A DNA stretch of 64,000 nucleotides from NCBI GenBank assembly GCA_015680685.1, contig MNCI01028444.1, positions 646,804 to 710,803 on the forward strand, read 5' to 3'. Below, in pieces: positions 44,244 to 54,695 of this stretch. A model generated the notes under the pieces. It was not told where the DNA came from. It searched no databases and worked only from the letters and a program-made list of their open reading frames with translations. Made by a program: the position numbers and the translations under genes. The DNA comes from Gnetum montanum. Taxonomy: Eukaryota; Streptophyta; Gnetopsida; Gnetales; Gnetaceae. Position 1 is the stretch's first letter, and each line of letters starts with the position of its first letter.

Positions 44244-44841
44244 CCCTGGCAAATAGCGCTCAAAGGGTGGGCAAAAAATTGGCATGGTAGGCATTGTTGG
44301 AAATTTGGTTGGCAATTTGATTCACAATTTGGTTGGTAATTTTTGTCCACTGGCACAATAGACTTGTTGACATTTTGTATTGATTGACTTCCCTATCGAT
44401 TCACAAGTTTACATTCAAGAGCATTGTTGGCACATTTTGAGCAGTTTGGTTACTCTTGAACTCTCTATGCATCTTCAGTGTTCTGTAACTTGTTATACAT
44501 CTTTCAAACAAAGCAAAGAATTAAACCTGCGACCTAGTGGTGGTGCATTTTTTACCCAAGTTTATTTTGTTATCTCTTTATTGTTATCATTGTTTGGCAT
44601 CATTTCATTCATTCTTGTATTTATCGATTATTAGTTTTACCTTGCATATTTTCGCATTTAAAACAATGTTCACGTAAGGTTAAGTTACACCGATTAAGTC
44701 CCTGTCTAATCGACCAAACTGTTTAGGGTGCCCCACTTCTGTTTTATCCAACAATGCCCTCGCATGGATTTGGGGTTAAACTGTTTGCTCGGCAACCTCT
44801 CGGTGTTTCCAGCCATTGATGTTTTCAATCGTTCTAGTTTT

Positions 44842-44860
44842 TGGCGCTAGGAGGGCCTTT
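44842..44860 (+). promoter_or_regulatory. RT-C primer binding site
   Basis: TGGCGCTAGGAGGGCC lies shortly after the LTR end; the RT-B equivalent reads TGGAGCTAGAAGGAGGG. Confidence 0.6.
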
Positions 44861-45075
44861 GGTGCCCCTTTTGGTGTGTCATGAGTAGTCCTACATGCTC
44901 TCTGTACCCCATCACTTAGTAGCGTAAAGGTTATACCTTTGCGTTGTTTACGCAACATGTGGTACATGCTGGTCGCATCGATAGTTCCTTTGGAACCCTG
45001 CAAGACATAAAGCCTCTGCTTACCTCTCGATCTCTATTATTTCTTGTTCAAAAACCATCTTCAACTTCAAAAAAA

Positions 45076-48000
45076 TGATTTCTGCAACCACCGCTATTGC
45101 TACCTCAAACATTGAGGTTTCCCTTTTGGTTCAGGACACAATCGGTGCCGAGCGACCACCTAGCCCAGTGCTAGGGCCACGTTAATCTCTCAGGATCCAA
45201 AACCGATCACCTGAGAGCTTGGCATAACACATCAAACATTACAATTTTCTCTATGCTAAGGTCCAAGCATATTTTCCCTTAGATGCCCAAGAACTCAAAG
45301 ATAAACATAACTTCAAGTTCCTTTACCACAATGGGAGGGAATTTATTCCTACTCCCGACGTGGCCATCCCCCTGACCCAAACATATCAATGGATCTTTGA
45401 CTAGTTGCTATGACTCAGTAGGCCTAGGAAGTGAGATATGCTATCCCATCACAATGAGGCATTTGAAGATGGCCAAGAGGACCTGGATTTCCAGTCCAAG
45501 GTTGGGGATCAAACTAACCCTGCGACTATCCCTCCCTCCGCATCCTTCTGGTCATACCTGCTCTTTACGAATGCTCCCTTCATGATTACATCTACCACAT
45601 CACAACCTGTAGTTTCATTGGCAACAGGTAGCCATGTCATGCCCTCGGTGTATCAACACACCTATTCCTCCATTTTTTTCCAGACACTGCCCCATCACAA
45701 GCTATTCACCAATCTATTCCTACATCGTACCACGCACTAATCATGACTACCTTGCCTTATGTCCATATAGTACCTACATGGTATTTTCATACAGTCTCCG
45801 CATTCATTCTGTTGTCTACACCTATTCCACCATCAGCAGCGGGTCCATCTCCAACCATGTGGTAGAGCCCATTCACTTCCCCCCTATTTTGCAACCTTCA
45901 TAAATGTCCCACTATGCTCACAACCAAACATACCAAATCCCGCAAGTGGTACAACCAAGCAAAGGACCCTGGCCTATCCCACCAATCATGTGAACCACCA
46001 ACCCCATAGCACCACTAGTGATCACTACTCCAAAAGCACCACCCACTAGGTGGTGGACACCGCAAGCAGCACCCTTTGTAGGGGCCGTCCCAATGGTTCC
46101 ACGTATTAGCCAGGCCACTGTCCCTACTACACCACCAACGGGAGCTGCCCCTATAGCTCCCCAACCATCTGTATCATCCCTGGGTCTGGATCAAGCATTC
46201 CAACTATCGAAACCCTTACTAAAGAAATTATGTGCCTCAAAAGTACCAATTCTAACATGGTACAAGTCATGGATTTCTACCATGATGATCCCATCAGCCC
46301 AGTAGTCTCCATGCTAACATTACCCCCGGATATGCCACTCCCCCACTTCACAAAATACAATGAGAAGGGTGATCCCAATGCACATCTTGTTACATTTAAA
46401 TTTGAGTCCCTTCTTTTGCAACAATGCCCGCACATAATCATCTGTGTCTTTGTTATGTCTCTAATGAGGAAAGCCATGGACTGGTACCGCACGCTCCCAT
46501 GCTCTTCCATCATAACCCTAGAGGAGCTACTAACCCAATTCATAACTCGTTTCAAGTATAACTTGAGAGCATATGTTACACTATATAGGTTAATGAGCAT
46601 AAAGCAAGATCCCCTAAAACTAGTCCAAAAATTCATACAGCGGTGGAGCGCTACCATTAATGAGATCTACGAGCCCATCGCGGAGGCTCATCTACTAGCC
46701 ATCTTTAAGGGTATAGTGAACAACTTCATCAAGTCCAAACTGTACTATCTCGCTCCACGAACTCTTAGTCAGGCTTTTGCCTAGACCAAGAACATACAAG
46801 ATGCGGCCAAGGCAAGTAAATACCTAGCCTATGTTGCATACAAGAACACATTTACAAAGAAGGACAAAGATAAGGGCAAGGCTACAATAGCGACAGTGGC
46901 CACTATGGCAAATGAAGCAAAACTCAACAACAAAAATAACAAGAAGGCGGCCACTGAGCCGACTAACCCCATACCTACACCCAGCAATGCTGCTCAAGCC
47001 TCCACCTCGACACCCAAAGCATCCACCCTGCCTAAGCCTAATTTCAAGCACAAAGGTCACTCTAAATACACCTCACTACCTGTTAAGGCTTTAGAACTTC
47101 TGAAGAAATTATTGGGGGCAGGGTATATCCAACACAAGCAAATGTCAGAGGAGGCAACCAAAAGGCATCAACGGTACTGTGAGCTCCTTAGGAACACCTC
47201 CTTGGCCTTGTCCAATGAGCCCCCAGTTCCTAAGAACTTCAAGCTGCATCAATTTTCTGACTACCATCAAATTTTTGATCACAATATAGATTACTGTTTG
47301 GTGTTAAAAGATGACATTCAAATAATGATTGATTAAGGGAAGTTGGTTCTGGACAAAAGCAACCCTGTGTGCCCCAAGAATCAATCTATGCATGTCTACA
47401 TAGATCCTCTTAATGCTAATAATGCTGATTACATTATCAACACCATCGATGTTAACAGTAATCCCAAACTGCCCTAGCAACCATTTGTCATTTGTGTGCC
47501 TCAGTGTAGTGCACCTACACCACTAGTGGCTAAAAAAACCCTGCAACAATCCTTTATCCTAAGGGTCCCTCCTCAAATGTTTGCCACTACACCCTTTATA
47601 AAAAAAACTGCACCACCGCATGCATTAACACCAAGAGTGCCATTCATCATCAAGGGGCCAAATCATTCAACTACCCCCGTTCCACATAAGACGGCACCGC
47701 AACCTTCTTGTCCAAGGAAATGAGAAAAGTATTCGACATGTGAGGCAACAACGGAAGGTACTGTCCTAGGTCCTTCCAAGCCTACTCCCTCATCCTCTGC
47801 ATCTACGTCCTCATCACCAAAAGCTAACGCTGCTACACGTTCACAGTCATCGCCACCTCACCTGAAAGGGTATGATCCCAAACCTAAAGCTATTCCTCCT
47901 CGAGAAATTCTTCTCCTAGGATAAGTGGAAGAGGAGAAGGATAGCAAGCAACAGGAAGGTGGATGAGACCTATTAAGTGCTCTTACTTAGGTCAAGCAAG

Positions 48001-48870
48001 TTCTAAAACAAAAGAACATAACGTTGAGCCTATACGACCTGACAATGACTTCTACTGCACATTGTGAGGCTCTAGTTCGCATGTTAATGGCAATACCAGT
48101 TGGCGAGAACATGCTAGTAGAAGAGAAAGCAATTCACACGATTATGCTTCCTTCTACACTTGTAGAACCGCAGCCATCCCAATTGACATTCTATGACAAT
48201 TCCATTAGGGAGGATCCTGAAAAGGGTCAGGTGACTACAACAACTCTATTCATCACAATTCAGGTCGACCAACATAAGATTCAAAGGGTACACGTTGATG
48301 ACGGGGCTACTACAAATGTCATCCCATTCCCCACTATGAATAAACTAGGTTTGGTAGACCAAATCAAACCCATGACAACATCATGTTTGAAGTCATTCAA
48401 TGGGGCATGGGTCATGGTGAAAGGCACTATCCACATTGACTTTGTGGTAGGGGACTAGTTCCCCACAAATGCAACGTTTATCATGGTGGAAGAGATGCCC
48501 AAGTTTAACCTGATCTTGGGGAGGTCGTGGTTAACCCAACTTGGGGCCGTCTCTTCACCCATACACTAGGAAATCCATCTACCCTATGTAGGCAGGGAGG
48601 TGGTGATCCATGGTGATGAGGTAACAGCGCAAGCAATAAATAACGTAGATATGGAGTAGGGTTTAAAGGTCATAACCTCTGAGAACGACACTAACTATTT
48701 AGTGAAACAGCAGGCCCAACACGCCAGGTTAGAAAACAAAAATGTGTGGGCTAAGTTGCCTTTCCAAGTGGAAGATAACGATGTAGACGAATGTCATAGT
48801 AAAGCTTCTTGACCTTACATCTCACCAAATCCACAATGGGTCAGAAAGTAGTTACGTATAGCGTAGCCAC
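45076..48870 (+). pseudogene. RT-C gag-protease
   Basis: The start is set at ATG 45076 (MISATTAIATSNIEV), at the same distance pattern from the primer site as in RT-B. YNFLYAKVQAYFPLDAQELK and FIPTPDVAIPLTQTYQ match RT-B gag. A proline/threonine-rich part (45500-46170) precedes the capsid domain in 46230-46784 (MRKAMDWYRTLPCS, KFIQRWSATINEIYEP). 47250-47336 holds FSDYHQIFDHNIDYCLVLK. A linker near 47480-47680 has PFVICVP, SFILRVP and PFIIKGP motifs. The protease has HVDDGATTNVIP (about 48295-48330) and LILGRSWL. The 48024-48458 segment is open; stops elsewhere (45183, 46783, 47335) inactivate it. Confidence 0.85.
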
Positions 48871-48989
48871 TCCACATCTTTCTAGCCAGTTAATATCCAT
48901 TGTACATTCATCTCTTGCTCGCTTCACATCCATCCATCTACGCTAGATGCCTAACTAATTTCTTTTAAATCATTCACATTCGTTTACAT

Positions 48990-49190
48990 CATCTGACGAC
49001 CCGAAATGGCCTAAAACTAGCAACAGCCTGAAATGGCCTAAAACTAGCAACGGCTCAAAATGGCCTAAAACTGGTGATGGCCCAAAATGGCCTAAAACTA
49101 GCAATAGCCTAAAATGGCTTAAAACTAGCAATGGCTCAAAATGACCTAAAAATGGCGATGGCCTAAAATGGCCTAAAACTAAGATGACGA
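48990..49190 (+). repeat. RT-C tandem repeats between PR and antisense gene
   Basis: About eight units of about 24 bp with CGAAATGGCCTAAAACTAGC and small changes. They follow the end of the protease frame and precede the 3' end of the antisense gene, as in RT-B. Confidence 0.9.
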
Positions 49191-49329
49191 AAAAGATAAA
49201 AATAGATCACATAAATAATACATAGGCTAGAATAAAACGATTCTTGTCATAATTCATTTTTCATTCAAAGTATCAATTAAATAATGTTGGTAATAGTTTT
49301 TTCAAAAATACAAATAGGGTCCCTTGCTC

Positions 49330-52300
49330 TCATGCATCATCTTCTCCTACATCACCTTCCTCTGCATCATTGTCCCCCCCCCCCCCCCTCATAAGACCTT
49401 ACTTCTTCATCCGAAATCTGCATCATAAAAAAGAATGAAGTAGTCAACTAGAGTCACAGTAAAAGCTAGAATAAAATAAATAGTTGCATTACAAGAAAGT
49501 GACTAACCCGAGACAGCCCTGCGTCTATCTCAGGAGGAATGCGATCCAAACCAATCCCTAGGGATTGCCAGACCTCTTCCTCTATAATATTTGCCCAGTA
49601 CCTATCGCCCAAGTCAGCATCTGCTACAACTTTCTCCTTTTCAACAGTTGTCCATCTCAATGCTCCTGGTGAAAAGAAAGTAATGTCGGTCTCACCTATG
49701 TGAAGACTCAATTCCCACTCAGGGGACTCATTGACCTTCACTTGTTCCACAAACTTGTTGTAAGCCTCAAAAGTACCAATGGCATCTAGGAATGCTTCAT
49801 GAGTATACAGCTTCACTGAAGCATCTCAGTATTGTTTACAGTAACTGGCACGTTCTAGTTTATACTTATGCTTGTGGTTTTTTTGGGACTGCCCCCACTT
49901 GTAAACTCTTGCACTGTAATCTTTCCAGCCTTGGTTCTTCTAGGCCAATAAGTTCATCTGCATTCGCTGATCAATTATTTCCCATGTGGCCTCGTTGTTA
50001 CACCACACGAATGTCCACTATCTCGCATAATCAATTACAGCTGTGCACCAACTACCATCATTGGTATCTCGGGTCAAAAAGAATTCATTTCTGGAGCGGA
50101 GGTCTTCCACCTTAGTGGTTAAACTTGCCTTCTCTTTCTCGAGCCTCTGGACCCATTTCCATAGGTCTTCGTTTGTACACCTGCACTCCCACAAGGAGCA
50201 TGTGGAGTATAATACACATTCACTAACTTCGTCATATATGCGATGAGGTACCTCGGTCACTTCCGGTGGAAATGTAGGCACGGTGTTAACCTTAACTACT
50301 TGCTTTAGGTCCCACTTGAGGCGAGAGGTTGTCAACCACATATATAAGGCATGAGTCACTATAGCATAGCAAAGCTTAGTAGGTTAGCATAGCAAAGTTG
50401 AGCAAGATAGTAAAGTTTAGTAGGTTAGCATAGCAAAGCCTAGCGGGTTAGCGTTGCAAAGTCTAGCAAGTTAGCATAGCAAAGGTTTAGCAGTTCAAAA
50501 ACCCTAATGTAACTACTTCACTTACCTACTTCTGGATCAATCCTCTTCAAACTGTCGATCATGTCCTCGACCACCCCTTGTATGAAACTAAGCTTATCAA
50601 GAGTCTCGGCCCATGGTCACAGGCAAATCGAAGAAGGTTCTACAGTGTCAATAGTGGTGTCTGCTATACAACAAAACATGTTAGTTATGACCGAGAGGAC
50701 TACAATAAAACTGATGAGCAACACAAATGACAGTGTTAAGCTCCTACCTAGCAAACCCTCAGGGGTGATAGCAGGGGGATCACCCATTGAAAAACTATCA
50801 AACATGCAATCAAACTTGCCAACATCAAGTTGTAGTTCCCCCTCTTCTAGCTGACTTAGCATCAAGGCAACACCTTCTTCGTTCATCTACTCCTCTGGCA
50901 CTGAACTACGTTCAACAAAGAGATCATCGGTAGAAGTCCCTTCCTAGTTGACACAGGCATCTTCTTTATTCACTGGAGCCCTCCTTTCAGTGGCACCAGC
51001 ATTCTTCTCATTACTAGGGGAGTTCTCCTCATCAGCAGAAATGTCCTCCTCATCAGCAGGAGCACTTTCCTCATCTATGGAACCCTCGTTCTTTATGGCA
51101 GAAGCCCTTTATTTCTTGACCAGGGCCCTTTCCTCTATGGCTAGGGCCCCCACATCTTTATTAGCCACCCTTGTTTTAGGGGTTGTCACCTCTTCTCCTT
51201 CTTCCTCTTCCTCTTCTTCCTATGCTAACAAAGAGTGGTAACATTAGGCAAAGGCATACTAACTTAAAATAGATTCTACACTATGCTACGCCACCTAGCG
51301 TAGCATAGCATAGTAGGTATTTACCAAATAAACATGATAGCAAATAAAAACAAGGAAAAGCATTTACCAATGGGAGGTTGTATTCTACGGAGCTTGAATT
51401 GCAATTTCTGCCCCCCTTCTTTGTCTATACAGGGAGGCTCCTCAATTGAACGAGACCTTTTTCGCTGCAAATTGGTGGCCACCGTCTCCATAATGAGACA
51501 TTTCCTCTGTGATACACTACCCATAGTAGCAAGGGGTGCCTCTCCTACGCTGTCTTGGTCACGAAATTTGCGCACCACCCGATCCCTAGTCGTTATTGAA
51601 AATGACTTCCCAATAGCTTCTGGGGGATCCTAGGCTCAGGTGGTGCAAAAGACTTGGCAAATCCATGGTTTGGAGATCTGGTTACGATCCTACATCACCC
51701 AGACTCCATTCTCACGGACCATCAAGAATTTTGTGATACACCGCAAGCAGGCCACAAGAAAGGCATGATGCACATTAAAGTAGGATTCAAGCTTCTTATG
51801 AAGCTTGACCATTTCAGCCTACAAGCCTTTGTAGAGATGTTTGATCTAATTGTAATGGGCCCCCTCTTCCATGACCTCCCTCATGACCCAAGCTTGCTTA
51901 ATCCCAATGATTTTTCTTTGGGACAGTAGTTTGGGGAAAGCACGGGTACGGACAATAGGATAAATCGTTTTGGCCACTCTCAATGTAGCCATTTCCATGG
52001 GGATCCCCTTTCACCCTTTCGTTGCCCCTAGCCACTCCTCAATGTCCCTCTGGTGGTTTGCCTTCTTTTTGATCTTTGCTCCCACAAGGATTACATCAGT
52101 AGGGACACCGAAGAGATTAGCAAATAGTTGGTCATTAATTTCCAACACCACTAGCACACCGTGCACACATGTGCGGAAGTGGTCTGCTCTTTTGTTAAAG
52201 GAGTCAGCTAAGGTAAGCATCTCAGCAACAGGGATGCTTGGGTTCATGGCCAAAAATAAATCCATGAGCCTAGCATCCTAAAGCTTGTTGGTGAGTGTTT

Positions 52301-54040
52301 CTGGGGCCCCATTGCAAAGCTAGCATTGGGTCTTGTCCACCTCCTCGTACTTGAAGTAAATGTTAGCCTCGTTATGGCTAGAGGTGATTACCATCACTTC
52401 TTGTAATTTCTTTGCCATTGTAGCAACTCAGAAAAAAAATGAAAATGTAAAAAACAAAATAAACAATAGCAAAAAAAACCTGAATAACACTCAAGCATGT
52501 GAACATGAACTCACAATCTAGCGTACCGGGTTTGAACAATGATGGGAATGGTGGAAGATCCATCGACACATCTTCAATGGTGATCGACCTAAGGGATGCC
52601 CAATCCCCATCCAACCAGCCAAGCTCCTTACACCTATCATAAAACTGGAAGTACTGGGTTGGATAGGTTTTGTATTCATCCCTGCATTAGCCTATCATGA
52701 CGGTGTGCATATTCAAAGTGGAGGAAAACTCCCGCAGTGCCATCCATGCCAAGGCCAAGGCATTAGTATCACCATGAAGCCCATTCTTGTTGATGTAAAA
52801 CCTGGTAACAATAAGAACACATACAATGTTAACGTTAACGTAGCATGCATTGCATAGCATATCAGAATATGTTTACAGAACTCACCTGCTGGCATAATAA
52901 ATGGTTCCTGGTGGGTTCTAAAAACAGTTTTCCATGTGGCAAGCAATGAATAACGTGTTGTATAGGTGGTAGTAGTTATATTCAGACATTTTCCAGATCC
53001 AAGCTAGATGCCTCAAGCTTTTTGGGGGTTGGTCGGATTCTTCTACCAACTCACCCCTGATTGCTTCATTGGTCAGAAATCTCAAGATACCCCAGTTTGC
53101 CCCAGGCAATAGGGTTTTTATAATTGCAGCCACTACCTCTGCCAATAAGTGTGACCAAACAATCACATTAAAGTGCTAAAGGAGGAATTGTAGGAGGTCC
53201 CGCTCGCCTTCCCGGAACCAGACCACCTGTTGCCCCACACGTGCATGAGGCAGAGGAACATTGGCCACCGATTCGCTTAGGCAGCACAGAACCCCTACAA
53301 TTTCTAGGATGATCAAAGTGGGCCTTAGCATCAGCCTGCACAACACAATGGCAAACATCAACATTATGTTTAAGTAGAGCTCGCTTATAGCATAGCAGGA
53401 CTAGCCATTAGCAGACAACGTAGTATGACTCTTTCCGTGCATGTAGCGTAGCAGAACCACGAAGGTAATAGTGTAGCAGAGCAATAAAAAATTAAATGCC
53501 AATTTTTAAACAAGAAATAATTCAATATGCTGCAATTGTTTCAACAAATATTCTGCCTAACAAAATGATTTGCACTATGCAGTGATAAACACATGTTATT
53601 TTGTCAAATCATGTGCATGGCCACACCCTCCTGAGGGTTGCACGCTACGCTATTCGCATGATAGGTTGCTAGAATCACCTAGACCTCTACGGTAAGGCAT
53701 CCACAGCAATGGTGGTCTGGACAACACTGCATGCAACCTTAGCATAGCATCCGTACACCATCATAGCTGAATTGGCAACAGCGGCGATGTAAGAGCCAAA
53801 ATGGTAGCAAAAATGATAACAGAGAATGCAAGTTTCAAAACAAAAACTGAAAAAACAAAAAAAGAAAAGTGGAGACAATAATAGTGGCATAGAGAGCAAA
53901 GGTAGCATAGCAACTTATGAGGCCAATGGAGTCTCCTCCCATACCGCGACGTGCGCCTATGATAGACGCCCCAAGGTGTCTTTTACCTCTTCCACTTTGG
54001 TGAGCGCTAGGTGTTTACGTTCTCTTTTGGGTGCCATCAT
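49330..54040 (-). pseudogene. RT-C antisense eight-exon gene (unknown function)
   Basis: The counterpart of the RT-B antisense gene. Proposed exons on the minus strand: 54040-53915, 53335-52886, 52801-52515, 52427-51368, 51219-50748, 50660-50526, 50358-49508, 49417-49330. Donors are often textbook (GTGAGT at 52885 and 52514, GTAAGT at 50525). Landmarks match RT-B: MMAPKRERKH start (basic, possible nuclear signal), LEIVGVLC and VWFREGE (exon 2), GWLDGDW (exon 3), DQLFANLFGVPTD and KFLMVRENGVWV (exon 4), a Glu-rich exon 5, LKWDLKQ, PPEVTEVP and EDLWKWVQRLEKEK (exon 7, coiled coil), and ADADLGDRYW near its end. Stops in exon 4 and a 15-C run in exon 8 break it. Introns 1, 4 and 6 hold GCTACGC/GCATAGC motifs and are longer than in RT-B. 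No known family is recognised. Confidence 0.85.
49374..49388. repeat. 15-base C homopolymer
   Basis: A run of 15 C in the last exon of the antisense gene (a glycine run on the minus strand). It disturbs the frame and is prone to sequencing error. Confidence 0.9.
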
Positions 54041-54169
54041 CTCGATTGCAGATTCTTTCTCACTCGCTACACTGAATCGCTTTGCTCTTTGTTAATACAA
54101 CCGCTCTACGCTCTAGGTATGAGTTCTGCACTTATGGTGAAAATGATGAGTTTACCAGGGGCAAACCCC

Positions 54170-54177
54170 TATTTATA
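54170..54177 (-). promoter_or_regulatory. TATA box of RT-C antisense gene
   Basis: TATAAATA on the minus strand, about 130 bp before the ATG at 54040. GCATAGC and GCGTAGCAGC motifs (54237-54275) lie upstream of it, repeating the LTR arrangement. Confidence 0.6.
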
Positions 54178-54299
54178 GCTAATACAATGAAAAGGAACTT
54201 GCCATTTTCTCACCTCGATTAATGTGGGATGTTTTGTATAGCATAGCACTCCCCCATAGCGTAGCAGCACTATTTGTATCATGGCAAGTGGACCTGATC

Positions 54300-54560
54300 A
54301 AAAGCCTCAACCCACCTTAAACTAACTATTTGTCTTCGCAAGAATAACACGTTAGCAGTTCATAAAGATCTTAAACTAGTAATTTTAATTCACAATTTTG
54401 ACCAAGTTAGCGATTCGGAAAGACCTTAAACTAGTAGTCTTGACTTGCAGTTTCAGCCATGGTTAACAGTCCACAAAGACCTTAAACTAATACTTCTGAT
54501 TTTACACACAACTTGTTAACGGTCTGCTACAACCTTAAATTAGAAAATTACAAACTTTGT
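54300..54560 (+). repeat. RT-C tandem repeats between antisense gene and RT
   Basis: Four diverged units of about 60 bp with AAAGACCTTAAACTAGTA cores (about 54365, 54418, 54475, 54530). They correspond in position to 25300-25480 of RT-B. Confidence 0.75.
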
Positions 54561-54676
54561 ATTATAGTTTACAATTATTTCAACTCTTTCATGTTTCACT
54601 ATAGCTTTGCAAATGTTTTCTATACGCCATTGCTACAAACAGGTATCACTTGACTTTGCATTTATTTCATTATGGC

Positions 54677-54678
54677 AG
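54677..54678 (+). promoter_or_regulatory. Candidate 3' splice site before RT-C pol
   Basis: A T-rich stretch then ATTATGGCAG just before the RT frame. RT-B has GCTGCCAG at the same place (25241-25235 on the minus strand). A sense intron between PR and RT is known in Ogre elements. The donor was not found. Confidence 0.35.
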
Positions 54679-54695
54679 GTTGAGCAAGAATTGCA

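Larger units (their letters stand above)
43223..44836 (+). repeat. 5' LTR of RT-C
   Basis: It begins TGAAACACCATAAAATT and ends at CAATCGTTCTA, where the partner LTR has GATTGTTACA. The start resembles the RT-B LTR start TGAAACAC. It holds three clusters of GCTATGCTACGCTA-type palindromes (43515-43530, 43625-43675, 43840-43880, with more at 43985-44125), upstream of a TATA box at 44236-44243. Confidence 0.88.
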
